DNA of 64,000 bases from Sphingobacteriaceae bacterium (GCA_016715905.1 JADJXI010000003.1:434001-498000), one strand, 5' to 3'. Counted from the first letter of the stretch, positions 43,206-52,258 are shown. A program made the numbers and translations. Notes: generated by a model from the sequence alone, not told the origin.

Positions 43206-44006
43206 TTAATGAATGATTGATATTTTTCGACTTGATATACCGCGTTGAGATTGAATTTGTAAAGTATAATATCCAGATTCAATTTCAGTGGTATTTAATT
43301 CAAATAGATTATTTCCTTTTTGTTTATTCATTAAATTTTGAGAGGAAATAAGTCTACCGGAAATATCGGTTACTTTTATTTGAATATCTGAATTGTCACT
43401 TAAATTAAAATCAATACTTAATTTATTATTTACCGGGTTAGGAAATAATTTTAAGTCTGAAATGGAATTGTTGTTTTCGAAAACAGATGCCGGGCCGTTC
43501 AAAAAAGTACGGATGTTATTAGCCATTTGGGTGGTATCACTTGTGTTAAATCCAACGTAGGGTGAGCCCAAAAGTTGATGATTGTTTCCGGCCGCAATAA
43601 TAATGGTTGGCATACCCATGCCTCCGTAATAAGCAACTTGAGTTGCACCACTATCAACCGGAATTGAAGTTATACTGTTAGTGTTTACCCAATTTAAAAT
43701 TGTACTGCATGAATACGTGTTTGTAAATCCAAATGCATAGGATTTTATTTTTCCGGGATATTGTGAAATAAGATTTGATTTTAAATTTTCTAAAGTTTGG
43801 CCGGCCGTGATGCATGGGCTGCAACTGGTCATAAAATATTCAATAATTACTACTTTGCCTGAGTTGAGATCGCTAAATAAATTATGAGGACCACCACCAT
43901 TACAATCTATAACATTAAAATCCATTGCGGTTACCTGCGCGTGCATTTTATTGCATTGTATTGTTAAAAGAATGGTGAATGTGAATAAAGCGATTAATTT
44001 TTTCAT
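43206..44006 (-). CDS. T9SS-exported thioredoxin-fold protein
   Basis: A 266-residue protein with a signal peptide (ALFTFTILLTIQCNKMHAQ), a thioredoxin-like domain with the redox motif TSCSPC (Cys62, Cys65), a GGMGMPTIIIA cis-Pro segment, and a C-terminal T9SS type A domain (LFPNPVNNKLSIDF, VTDISGRLIS, ESGYYTLQI). Disulfide or thiol chemistry at the cell surface, or copper delivery to its neighbour, is inferred. It is four bases downstream of the choice-of-anchor-like gene and 10 bases upstream of the multicopper oxidase. Confidence 0.85.
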   Translation of the reverse strand: MKKLIALFTFTILLTIQCNKMHAQVTAMDFNVIDCNGGGPHNLFSDLNSGKVVIIEYFMTSCSPCITAGQTLENLKSNLISQYPGKIKSYAFGFTNTYSCSTILNWVNTNSITSIPVDSGATQVAYYGGMGMPTIIIAAGNNHQLLGSPYVGFNTSDTTQMANNIRTFLNGPASVFENNNSISDLKLFPNPVNNKLSIDFNLSDNSDIQIKVTDISGRLISSQNLMNKQKGNNLFELNTTEIESGYYTLQIQSQRGISSRKISIIH

Positions 44007-44010
44007 GGTA

Positions 44011-44895
44011 TTATTTATTAATGATTATTTTTTTATTGGTAACGGATCCATTTACATTTAACTGAATAATGTAATTACCGCTACTGAATTCATTTCCTGC
44101 CGGAATAGATATTTTCTGAGTGCCTTGCGTATTTTCTTTAGAAGTAGAATAAATTAGTTTTCCACTTACATCAAATACTTTTATTTCCGTTTCACTTTTT
44201 TCGGCCAATTTATAATCTACGATAATATTCTTTGTTGAATTGTCATAAAATGCAAACATGTGATGTGTTAATTCTTCTTCATTTATACCAACGGCTGGGT
44301 TTGGATGAATTTGAAAACTGTGTAAGTAAATTCTATCTCCGGTATTTTGTCCGTTGTCGTTTGCGCAGTTGGTAGCATAATAAAAAGTAATTTTTCCAAC
44401 ATTGGTTGGCGGTGCAGTCCAATTTATTATCCATTGATTTAAGTTAGTGGAAACGGGAATATTTCCGGTCTCGGTATGAGTAACAGAATAACGGGTATCA
44501 CCATTCATCAAGTGATTGATAATTTGCGTTCGCGTTGGCTGTAGTAAAGAAAACTGCCCGGCGTGTGTTGAATCTGCATCTTTAATAGGTTGTAGCTCAA
44601 AACCAAATTTGGTAACCGGATTAAGCCCTGAGCCTTGCACTTGCACAGTTAAAGTATATACTTGTCCGGGAAAGTACGACGAATCAGGTGTGGAAAAAAT
44701 TAAGGTATTATTATTTACTGCATTAGTGATTACCATAGCGTCAGCGTGACATCCAACCTGAGCACAAGTTTCATCATCCGGTGCGCCAGTGCTTCCGGGA
44801 TGTGCGCCTGAAGATTTTTTAATGGTAAATGCCGCCAGGAAAAAAAGGCTAAGCAACAGAATAAAAGAAATATAAGTTTTATTAAAAATTTTCAT
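44011..44895 (-). CDS. T9SS-exported choice-of-anchor/Reeler-like protein with CX4CH motif
   Basis: A 294-residue protein with an N-terminal hydrophobic signal (ISFILLLSLFFLAAFTI), then TGAPDDETCAQVGCHAD, a CX4CH motif at Cys44, Cys49 and His50 that could bind haem c. The following 130-residue beta domain (YTLTVQVQGSGLNPVTKFGF, TRTQIINHLMNGD, WIINWTAPP, GKITFYYATN) resembles choice-of-anchor V/Reeler-type domains. A T9SS type A domain ends it (KVFDVSGKLIYS, NYIIQLNVNG). It starts at the base right after the paralogous gene's stop. Confidence 0.8.
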   Translation of the reverse strand: MKIFNKTYISFILLLSLFFLAAFTIKKSSGAHPGSTGAPDDETCAQVGCHADAMVITNAVNNNTLIFSTPDSSYFPGQVYTLTVQVQGSGLNPVTKFGFELQPIKDADSTHAGQFSLLQPTRTQIINHLMNGDTRYSVTHTETGNIPVSTNLNQWIINWTAPPTNVGKITFYYATNCANDNGQNTGDRIYLHSFQIHPNPAVGINEEELTHHMFAFYDNSTKNIIVDYKLAEKSETEIKVFDVSGKLIYSTSKENTQGTQKISIPAGNEFSSGNYIIQLNVNGSVTNKKIIINK

Positions 44896-45477
44896 TTAAT
44901 TATATTTTGAAATTTTGGTATATACTTTATCTCCTTTGTCCGACATATCATCATTGGCTGAAACTCCGGAAATGTAAAAATGAACCGGTGTATTTAATTT
45001 TTCGGGCGCTTTCCATTTAAAAGACCATTCACCTTTTCCTTTAGCAACAGCATCAGTTCCGTTAAATGTGTAGGTTACATATTTTCTATCTTGCAATTTA
45101 TATCGATTGTGCACGATTTGAGTTCGTGCAGAATCTGTGATTAAAAATTCCCCACAATTTTGATTATTGTTTCCTTCCAATACTAAAGCTTGAAAACCAA
45201 AACGGGTGATATTGTTATCTTCTATTTTAACTTTCAGTGAATAAATTTTACCGGCTTCAATTTTTTCAGGTTGTCCTTCAATTTCTAATTGGAGCATGGC
45301 TGTTCCCGAATTAACTATGTGATCATCATGACACCCGGATTCAGTACAATTTCCTTCACCAGGGGCACCGGTATGTGATGCGGGCGCGCCCGAACTAGAG
45401 GGCCCCGGACCATACGCGGAAAGGATAGTGACAAGAATTAATACTACAATTTGGAGAGAATATTTTTTTACTTGCAT
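44896..45477 (-). CDS. Exported choice-of-anchor/Reeler-like protein with CX4CH motif, no sorting domain
   Basis: A 193-residue paralogue of the downstream gene with the same plan: signal peptide (IVVLILVTILSA), TGAPGEGNCTESGCHDDH with CX4CH at Cys44, Cys49 and His50, then the beta domain (YSLKVKIEDNNITRFGFQALV, ARTQIVHNRYKL, WSFKWKAPEK, HFYISGVSAND). It ends there, without a T9SS domain, so it should stay in the periplasm or leave another way. ATG 45477 is preferred to GTG 45486. First gene of the operon. Confidence 0.78.
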   Translation of the reverse strand: MQVKKYSLQIVVLILVTILSAYGPGPSSSGAPASHTGAPGEGNCTESGCHDDHIVNSGTAMLQLEIEGQPEKIEAGKIYSLKVKIEDNNITRFGFQALVLEGNNNQNCGEFLITDSARTQIVHNRYKLQDRKYVTYTFNGTDAVAKGKGEWSFKWKAPEKLNTPVHFYISGVSANDDMSDKGDKVYTKISKYN

Positions 45478-45545
45478 AGAATTCACAAGTTAAAGAAAAT
45501 ATAATAAAAATAAAAGTTAAAAAATCAGTTTATGAGAAGAATCAA

Positions 45546-46280
45546 TTATTTCCTTTTTTCGCTGGTATATATCGCTGCAACCCCAAAACTTAATGATTTG
45601 AAATTGGAATTAATAAATCCGCATTTCTCAAGAATAGCCGTAAAATTTTCATTGTTGGGAAAGGCTTTTACACTTTCAGTTAAATAGGAATAGGCTCTGG
45701 GATCTTTGGAGAAAATCCGTCCAATTATGGGTGTGATGTAAGAAAAGTAAAACGTGTAAATTGCTTTGATAAACGGATTTTTGGGATATGAAAATTCAAG
45801 AATTACCATTTTCCCTCCGGGTTTTAATACTCGCAGTAAATTATTCAATCCCATTTCCAGATTTTCAAAATTACGAACACCGTATCCAATAACAATGGTA
45901 TCAAATGAATTGTTGGGATAATTAAAATTTTCTGCGCTGGCTTGTTCCAGTTTAATAATATTCTCGAATCCTTTTTTTTTAATTTTCTCTCTACCAATTT
46001 TCATCATTCCTTCACTAATATCAATTCCAATAATTTGTTGAGGTTTGAGAACTATACATTCTAACGCAAAATCCGCTGTTCCGGTGGCCACATCTAAAAT
46101 AATTTGTGGTTTATGATTAAGTAAAAGTTTAACACATTTTTTTCGCCATCCTTTTTGAATTCCGAACGAAAGTAAATTATTCAGAAAATCATAACGGTGT
46201 GAAATATTATCAAACATATTGGCAACCTGATCTTTTTTGGCCTCAGAATTTTTATACGGAGTTATTGAGTCGTGTTGCAT
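45546..46280 (-). CDS. ubiE: Demethylmenaquinone methyltransferase
   Basis: A 244-residue SAM-dependent C-methyltransferase of the UbiE/MenG family catalysing the last step of menaquinone synthesis in this phylum. Signatures are AKKDQVANMFDNISHRYDFLN at its ends, the SAM loop ILDVATGTADFA, VIGYGVRNFENL and LKPGGKMVILEFS. In many Bacteroidota porT follows this gene; here the next gene is the CX4CH operon instead, 68 bases away on the same strand. Confidence 0.95.
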   Translation of the reverse strand: MQHDSITPYKNSEAKKDQVANMFDNISHRYDFLNNLLSFGIQKGWRKKCVKLLLNHKPQIILDVATGTADFALECIVLKPQQIIGIDISEGMMKIGREKIKKKGFENIIKLEQASAENFNYPNNSFDTIVIGYGVRNFENLEMGLNNLLRVLKPGGKMVILEFSYPKNPFIKAIYTFYFSYITPIIGRIFSKDPRAYSYLTESVKAFPNNENFTAILEKCGFINSNFKSLSFGVAAIYTSEKRK

Positions 46281-46333
46281 AGTTTTAATTTCTGCTAAGT
46301 TCAGCAGCGGTAAAGAATAAAATAAAATTGATT

Positions 46334-47350
46334 TTATTTTACAAAATCGAGTTTAAGAGCTTCTTCTAAAAATTTTTCTTTATTGATAGGGGCAACTCCA
46401 ACCTGTTCACAAACCAAGCCGCCTGATAAATTGGCCAATGCAGCAGTTACAATTTCATTGCATTCTAAAGCTCTGCACAACGAAGCTACGCTAATTACAG
46501 TATCACCGGCGCCACTTACATCTGCGATACTGCGCACGTGAGCTTCTAAATGTTCTTTTGTTTTTCTGGAATTGGTAATAATTCCTTTTTCAGCAAGGGT
46601 TACTAAAATAGTTTCTGCTTTTAATTTCACTCTGAAACTACTGATTGCTCTTTGCAATTCTGCAATATTATCTGAACTAACATCAAGTTTTAAACCGTCT
46701 CTTAGTTCTTTTAAATTGGGTTTAAACAAACTCGCTCCCTTATAGGCATGAAAACTTTTCTTTTTAGGATCCACACAAATTGGAATCCCCTTGTTTTTAC
46801 TTAGTTCAAATACTTTACTGATTAATTTGGGCGTAATTAATCCTTTATCGTAATCTTCAAAAATAATTACGTCAATTTTATCGTGTTGAATGATGTGAGA
46901 AATCAGCATTAATAGTTGTTGTGTTTCTAGCGCTTCAATATCACTAACGATTTCATCGTCTACTCTTAATAGCTGAGAATTGTTTCCAATCACTCTTGTT
47001 TTTACAGTGGTAATGCGGTCTCTGCATTTTAAAATTCCCTTTTGACTCAGTTTTTGATTTCGTAATAAATCCAAAAAGGCAAGTCCTTCATGGTCTACAC
47101 CTACTACCGAGCATAAAATGGGATTTGCACCTAATGCTTGTATATTTAATGCCACGTTTGCAGCTCCGCCTAATCTTTTTTCTCTTTTAGTAACGGCAAC
47201 TATTGGAACAGGAGCTTCGGGAGAAATGCGGCTTACTTTTCCCCACAAATAACTATCAATCATTACATCTCCAATAATTAACACATTCAGATTATTGAAA
47301 GAGCGGAAAATTTCGCGGATGTGTTCTTTTTTTACTGATATTTTCTTCAT
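46334..47350 (-). CDS. Heptose-7-phosphate kinase-like PfkB-family enzyme (RfaE domain I)
   Basis: A 338-residue PfkB/ribokinase-fold kinase matching the kinase half of HldE/RfaE: LIIGDVMIDSYLWGKVSRISPEAPVP-type opening (quoted parts GDVMIDSYLWGK and RISPEAPVP), LGGAANVALNIQALG, ICVDPKKKS, and the catalytic ADVSGAGDTVIS near residue 275. It would phosphorylate D-glycero-beta-D-manno-heptose-7-P for ADP-heptose or a related sugar. The nucleotidyltransferase half is absent. The ATG at 47350 is preferred to TTG 47362. It lies 14 bases after the aminotransferase gene. Confidence 0.9.
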   Translation of the reverse strand: MKKISVKKEHIREIFRSFNNLNVLIIGDVMIDSYLWGKVSRISPEAPVPIVAVTKREKRLGGAANVALNIQALGANPILCSVVGVDHEGLAFLDLLRNQKLSQKGILKCRDRITTVKTRVIGNNSQLLRVDDEIVSDIEALETQQLLMLISHIIQHDKIDVIIFEDYDKGLITPKLISKVFELSKNKGIPICVDPKKKSFHAYKGASLFKPNLKELRDGLKLDVSSDNIAELQRAISSFRVKLKAETILVTLAEKGIITNSRKTKEHLEAHVRSIADVSGAGDTVISVASLCRALECNEIVTAALANLSGGLVCEQVGVAPINKEKFLEEALKLDFVK

Positions 47351-47364
47351 GTTAAAGGACAAAA

Positions 47365-48561
47365 TTAATGAAGTTTCGCTAATGCGTTACCCATTCTTTT
47401 TAAAGCTTCAATTAAATTTTCTTCGCTGGTAGCGTAAGAAAAACGTATGTAATTATCACTACCAAAGGCAGCGCCGGGAACCAAAGCCACATGTGCCACA
47501 TCTAATAAAAATAGAGAAAGGTCGGTGCCATTTAATATAGTATGATTCTCATATTTTTTTCCGAAATACGCACTTATTTCAGGATAAACATAAAATGCAC
47601 CTTGGGGTTTATTGATTTTTAATCCCGGAATTTTTTGCATCAATTCTAAAACTAAATCTCTTCTCTTCATGAATTGGTCGCGCATGGGTTTGATATAGGT
47701 TTCATAATCCAATTCCATGGCTTTGTGCATAGCTTTTTGCGTAATGCTACAAGTGGCAGAAGTGAATTGTCCTTGTATTTTATCACAAGCTTGAGCAATT
47801 ACTTTTGGAGCAGCTAAAATTCCGCCTCTCCAACCGGTCATGGCAAATCCTTTTGAAACTCCATTTATAGTTATCACGCGATCTTTAATAAAATCAAATT
47901 GCGCAAAACTTTCATGTCCGCCCACAAAATTTATGTGTTCGTAAATTTCATCGCTTAGGATGAAAAGATCTTTGTGCTGAGCCACAACATCTGCCAAAGC
48001 TTTTAATTCATCTTTACTGTATACGCTACCTGTAGGATTACAAGGCGTACTAATCATGATGAGTTTGGTTTTTGGTGTGATGGCTTTTTTTAATTGCTCG
48101 GCACTCATTTTAAAATCGTCGGCAATGGTAGTTTCAACTATTACAGGAACGCCTCCGGCCAATTTTAATATTTCAATATAACTTACCCAATACGGAGAAG
48201 GTACAATAACCTCATCACCTTCGTTAACTAAACACAATACGGCATTGGCTATACTTTGTTTAGCGCCGGTACTCACCACAATTTCTTCGGGTGTATAATC
48301 TAAATTATTATCCCGCTTAAATTTTTTACAAATGGCCTCTCTCAGTTCTAAGTAACCAGAAACATGGGTATAGTAACTGAAATTGGTATTTACCGCTTCT
48401 ATAGCTGCGTCTTTAATTATTTGAGGAGTTGTAAAATCCGGTTCGCCTAAACTAAGGCTAATGATATCAATACCTTTAGCTTTAAGTTCGCGGCTTTTGC
48501 GAGCCATCGCAATGGTTTGCGATTCGGAAACTTGATTTACTCTGTTAGAAAGAAACGACAT
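47365..48561 (-). CDS. Class I/II PLP-dependent aminotransferase, aspartate aminotransferase-like
   Basis: A 398-residue fold-type I aminotransferase of the AspC/Ib subgroup. It has SLGEPDFTTPQIIK near the start, STPCNPTGSVYS (substrate pocket Asn), ILSDEIYEHINF (Asp and Tyr) and the PLP-lysine block NGVSKGFAMTGWRGG near residue 235, with RFSYATSEE (carboxylate-binding Arg) at the end. Aspartate is the likeliest donor; other amino acids or prephenate cannot be excluded. It is upstream of the heptose kinase on the same strand. Confidence 0.92.
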   Translation of the reverse strand: MSFLSNRVNQVSESQTIAMARKSRELKAKGIDIISLSLGEPDFTTPQIIKDAAIEAVNTNFSYYTHVSGYLELREAICKKFKRDNNLDYTPEEIVVSTGAKQSIANAVLCLVNEGDEVIVPSPYWVSYIEILKLAGGVPVIVETTIADDFKMSAEQLKKAITPKTKLIMISTPCNPTGSVYSKDELKALADVVAQHKDLFILSDEIYEHINFVGGHESFAQFDFIKDRVITINGVSKGFAMTGWRGGILAAPKVIAQACDKIQGQFTSATCSITQKAMHKAMELDYETYIKPMRDQFMKRRDLVLELMQKIPGLKINKPQGAFYVYPEISAYFGKKYENHTILNGTDLSLFLLDVAHVALVPGAAFGSDNYIRFSYATSEENLIEALKRMGNALAKLH

Positions 48562-48604
48562 GATAGAAGGAATAAGAAGAGTATGATTTATCCGAGATAA
48601 TTAA

Positions 48605-49453
48605 TTATTTAATTTTTTTCTTTTCAACCTGCAAAACTTCTTTTGTGGTTTCATCATATGCAAAAGCAATTACAGTAATATGCTTGTCCTTGAAGCCGGC
48701 AGGTAAATTGTATGGAGTAATATTTACGGTTACGGAATCGTTAGATGCAATGGGAGCAGATTGTAAAGCTTGACCCCACGGACCATTTAAATCGCCTCTT
48801 AACATATGCATGAATACATAATTTGGAATTAAATCTGGGTTTTTAGAATAATCGGTTTGTGGGCCGATGACACTGTCTTCAGTAATAATAACCTGCAATT
48901 TTACATTGTTTGTGTAGGTAGCTGCAAATTTTGCTTTTACTTCGGTATTTAATACTCGTGTACCTTCATTATAATTGGTTTTCAAATCCAAACCTAAATA
49001 ATAAGTGTCATTTAATGCCAATGAAACGGTAGTTGGCCATTTATCTTCTTTTTGAATTAAACCATGATCAGGAAAATTCTTTCTATTCACCATTCCATTT
49101 GGATTTCCGGCGGTTCCTATGCCGAAACCGGTATTTGCATCCCATTCATTTCCGGCAGTAGTTGTGTAAGATGTTGGATGAGAAACGGAAGTTTTAGCAA
49201 AAAAACCTGCATGAACAGCAATAGGAATTACTTTTCCTTGATATTGATTGTATAAATTTTCTGCTACGATAGCTGCTGCAGGACAATTACCGCATTTATG
49301 CCCCGTGTAATCTTCAAGTAGCACTTTTCTAACTTGTGTATTGGTGTTAACAACAGGGGTGGTTGTAGCGTTTTGAATAGGGTTACTTACCTTATCGCAG
49401 GAGTAAAGGCCTATGATGAGAAAAAACAAAACTGTTAAATTTGAGTTTTTCAT
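48605..49453 (-). CDS. Omp28-related lipoprotein with thioredoxin-like CXXC
   Basis: A 282-residue protein with a lipoprotein signal (FFLIIGLYSCDK, lipid Cys19). An Omp28 domain follows, whose fold is thioredoxin-like: VLLEDYTGHKCGNCPAAA with Cys55 and Cys58, AVHAGFFAK, and GIGTAGNPNGMVNR. The last 100 residues form a beta domain (LQVIITEDSVIGPQTDY). Porphyromonas Omp28 is a surface lipoprotein; role uncertain. It lies 23 bases downstream of the DUF6029 gene, a linkage common in Bacteroidota. Confidence 0.87.
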   Translation of the reverse strand: MKNSNLTVLFFLIIGLYSCDKVSNPIQNATTTPVVNTNTQVRKVLLEDYTGHKCGNCPAAAIVAENLYNQYQGKVIPIAVHAGFFAKTSVSHPTSYTTTAGNEWDANTGFGIGTAGNPNGMVNRKNFPDHGLIQKEDKWPTTVSLALNDTYYLGLDLKTNYNEGTRVLNTEVKAKFAATYTNNVKLQVIITEDSVIGPQTDYSKNPDLIPNYVFMHMLRGDLNGPWGQALQSAPIASNDSVTVNITPYNLPAGFKDKHITVIAFAYDETTKEVLQVEKKKIK

Positions 49454-49476
49454 TGCTTTAATTTTATATAAATATA

Positions 49477-51354
49477 CTAAAAACTGCTGGTAATTGAAAT
49501 AGCCACTCCGTTAGAAGCAGGTACATTTCGACAAACACCTCCTACACAGAAAATTCCTGCTCTTTGCTTACCAAAACTAAAGGCTATCCGGTGCGGACCC
49601 GTTGAATATCCTGCGGTTATTAATCCATAATGCAGGTTTAAATCTCCGGCTAATTCCTTCATACCTGCATCTGCAAGCGCTTTTAAAACCGGAGAACTTT
49701 CATTAACAATTTTAGTGATATTAGATTTGTTGGGATTATCATAATTAAACTGATCTAGTACAGCTATAAAAAAGTGAGTGCTTGGAGTCCACTCAATTAA
49801 ATTTGTTGTCCAACTTCCGGCATTCGGGTTTGAGGCATTATGTGTGAAGTATCCTTGAGATTCAAAACGAATGGCAGCGCCTGATTTATATTTCCAGGTA
49901 ATATCCACAACAATAATATCCGAAAAAATATTATCGTAACCGGCAAATTTAGAACCAAATTGTACAATATTTTTATTGTAAAACTGATGTGCATACATGA
50001 AATTTCCTTTCACTTTTTTGTTGAATTTTTTGGAAATTTCTATAAAGAAATCTTGGTAATATCTTAAAGCAGAGAAATTAGAAACGTTACTTTTTTGATA
50101 AGTTGGTATTCCGTTCACGTCTGTCAAAACACTATCTACATGGTGTGTTCCATTATTGAATTCTGCAAAATCCCATTTGGTTGTATATAATTTCATGGTA
50201 GAATTAGAATCATTAACCCCGTATTGTTTTAAGCCACTGGCGTGCGAATAATTTAGTGTTATGTCCATCCCATATTTACCTCCTAATAAAGAACCTTTTT
50301 TAACCTTGTATGCAATTTCAATCATACCTCCAACTTCACCGCGAGGCTGAGTTGCATAGGGATTAAATGCTGGCATTAAATAAGTGTGTTGTCTTGTGGT
50401 TGCTGGGAGGTAATTGATTAATAAGTTTTGCAAAGAGGCGTCTCGGTCACTTCTGTAACCCATATTGTCAATTCGTTTTCCTTGAAATAAGATAGAAAAG
50501 CCTTTTGTTGCGTATGAAGTTGAGAGGTAGAAAGCTTCACCATTTTTATAGGTGTAATAATTTTTTCCGTTCGCAGAAACTTTATTATCTGCGCTTGGAT
50601 CATTTTCTTTCATTACATATTCTGCAAATAAGTTAAAACCCTCATGTATAATATTGATTCTTCCTCCATACGAAGCCACATTTTCCGGCAAAACCAAGTT
50701 CGGATCTTGGTCGGCCTGAAATTTACTCACAAAGCTTCCGCCAACAATAAATTTGGTTTTAATTTTTGCTCCAATTGAATCCAATGCTTCGTTAATATTC
50801 AGTTCACCGTCAAATCCGCGTACAGTTCCTGGTCCTACGGTAAAAAAAGTTCTTTGTTTGCCAACTAATCCCTTTAATGTTAAACCTTTCATAGGGTTAG
50901 ATATAACTCGAATTCCGTCTAATGAATTATCATATAATAATCCGGGTTCATAATAGGTTCTAAACAGCAAACCACTTCCGAATTGCTCGTAAATATTTCC
51001 AATAGTAATATCTAATAAATTATCCTGGTATCGGGCAAAGCGATTTACAATTCCCTGGCCTTTATATCGGGCATCAAATCCCTGCATTACGCTGTTGTAC
51101 GCTTCATAGCGCATACCGGCACTAAATTTACCTTTTTGATAATTTAAATTTCCAAAGGCATTACTCAGCATTTTTTCAGGAACCTTTGGAGCCCCAATTA
51201 AACTATCGTAGTTATAATATTGGGCATCAATTTGAAAATTACCGTGTATTGAATTTATCTCATCACTCACGGTTTGAGCCAATGCGTTTGACAGATTAAC
51301 AAGAATAAAAAATACAAGGATGAATGCAACTTTGATTCTGAATAGATAAGCCAT
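49477..51354 (-). CDS. DUF6029 outer-membrane beta-barrel protein
   Basis: A 625-residue protein with a signal peptide (VAFILVFFILVNLSNALAQ) and a long series of amphipathic strands to a final SNGVAISITSSF, typical of a large outer-membrane barrel. NIYEQFGSGLLFRTYYEP and LDGIRVISNPMKGLTLKG mark the DUF6029 family. Its regular partners are a TlpA-like thioredoxin and an Omp28 protein, both here, suggesting shared envelope redox or transport function; this is inference from neighbourhood. Confidence 0.85.
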   Translation of the reverse strand: MAYLFRIKVAFILVFFILVNLSNALAQTVSDEINSIHGNFQIDAQYYNYDSLIGAPKVPEKMLSNAFGNLNYQKGKFSAGMRYEAYNSVMQGFDARYKGQGIVNRFARYQDNLLDITIGNIYEQFGSGLLFRTYYEPGLLYDNSLDGIRVISNPMKGLTLKGLVGKQRTFFTVGPGTVRGFDGELNINEALDSIGAKIKTKFIVGGSFVSKFQADQDPNLVLPENVASYGGRINIIHEGFNLFAEYVMKENDPSADNKVSANGKNYYTYKNGEAFYLSTSYATKGFSILFQGKRIDNMGYRSDRDASLQNLLINYLPATTRQHTYLMPAFNPYATQPRGEVGGMIEIAYKVKKGSLLGGKYGMDITLNYSHASGLKQYGVNDSNSTMKLYTTKWDFAEFNNGTHHVDSVLTDVNGIPTYQKSNVSNFSALRYYQDFFIEISKKFNKKVKGNFMYAHQFYNKNIVQFGSKFAGYDNIFSDIIVVDITWKYKSGAAIRFESQGYFTHNASNPNAGSWTTNLIEWTPSTHFFIAVLDQFNYDNPNKSNITKIVNESSPVLKALADAGMKELAGDLNLHYGLITAGYSTGPHRIAFSFGKQRAGIFCVGGVCRNVPASNGVAISITSSF

Positions 51355-51392
51355 AGATGAACAAAAATAACTTTATTTTCAAAGAATAGCCA

Positions 51393-51424
51393 ATAAAAAA
51401 ACCCATGTTTTAACACGGGTTTTT
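51393..51424 (-). terminator. Intrinsic terminator after the TlpA-like gene
   Basis: On the minus strand ACCCGTG pairs with CATGGGT (one G-T pair) around TTAAAA, followed by six Ts. It separates the TlpA-like gene from the DUF6029 gene; the plus side also ends in Ts. Confidence 0.75.
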
Positions 51425-51448
51425 GTTGATTTCCTTCTAAATTTTGGT

Positions 51449-51964
51449 TTAGTGTTCTAATTTTTCGCCGGCGGCTACTTTTTTAACATTCTCATATAAT
51501 TTTTCTTCATCTCCCTCCGAAAAACCGGTATGACTCCATACAATATTTCCTTTGCCATCAATAATAAATGTTTGAGGGGGATTATTCACATTCATAGCTC
51601 TTTTGAAATCCTGATTTTCGTCTATATAAATATCATATTCCCATCCCTTGGTTTTAACAACCGGACCAACTTTTACAGAAGAACGAGCATCGTCTATACT
51701 AATGGCAATAAGTTTTACTCCGGTTTCCTTCACCCAATCTCCATATGTTTCGTGAATGGCATTGAGTTCAGCAATACAGGGTTTGCACCAGGTAGCCCAA
51801 AAGCTAATAACCATTGGTTTTCCGTCATTTGAAAATGAAGTAGAGTTGATTTTAGAGCCATCCAGTTTTTTCATGGTGGCGTTTGGTATTTTATCACCAT
51901 CTCCGGCTAATGTAATTAATGTGGAGATTGATACAAAAAGTAGAGTTAATGTAAATTTTTTCAT
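51449..51964 (-). CDS. TlpA-family thiol-disulfide oxidoreductase
   Basis: A 171-residue periplasmic thioredoxin-fold protein. It has a signal peptide (LTLLFVSISTLITLA), the redox motif FWATWCKPCIAEL (Cys60, Cys63) and the cis-Pro segment NNPPQTFIIDG. It probably reduces or oxidises envelope substrates such as the Omp28 neighbour with its CGNC motif, inferred from conserved clustering. The gene has its own downstream hairpin, so transcription of the DUF6029-Omp28 pair is at least partly independent. Confidence 0.92.
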   Translation of the reverse strand: MKKFTLTLLFVSISTLITLAGDGDKIPNATMKKLDGSKINSTSFSNDGKPMVISFWATWCKPCIAELNAIHETYGDWVKETGVKLIAISIDDARSSVKVGPVVKTKGWEYDIYIDENQDFKRAMNVNNPPQTFIIDGKGNIVWSHTGFSEGDEEKLYENVKKVAAGEKLEH

Positions 51965-52110
51965 AGCTAAATTTATTCATTTACTTTCAAAAATCAAGCC
52001 ATAATACAGGCTACTTATTCAATTTAAGCATGATTTAACAGATTTTTAGAGCTTTTTTATTGACTTCCAAAAAGCGTTTATTTATTTAGGCAATGTGTAT
52101 AATTTATTTG

Positions 52111-52258
52111 AGGGCGCCCTGTCGCGCTTTCCGTTTCAAGCCTTCTTGCCCTTTGTTATGTTTGTAAGGCTGCGGTGGCTTCCTTTGGTCGCCTCCTAGC
52201 CCAACAAACATTATACAAAGTTCTACGAAGGGCTTTTCACTGCAATCGCTGGCGCAGC
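52111..52258. other. GC-rich structured intergenic element
   Basis: In the 423-base gap between the TlpA-like gene and rpoC, a segment of much higher GC than its surroundings begins with the palindrome AGGGCGCCCT (52111-52120). Further in, CTTTGTTATGTTTGT (52151-52165) pairs with ACAAACATTATACAAAG (52204-52220), enclosed by AGCC (52139) and GGCT (52231), with a GGCTGCGG/CCTAGCC-like inner stem. No open frame or tRNA exists. It may be a mobile repeat or an unrecognised structured RNA. The rest of the gap is AT-rich and empty. Confidence 0.5.

Noticed and set aside
52199..52205. GCCCAAC as an integron attC core site
   Set aside because: The partner GTTRRRY site at a suitable distance on either strand is absent, and no integrase or cassette is present; only the hairpin character remains.
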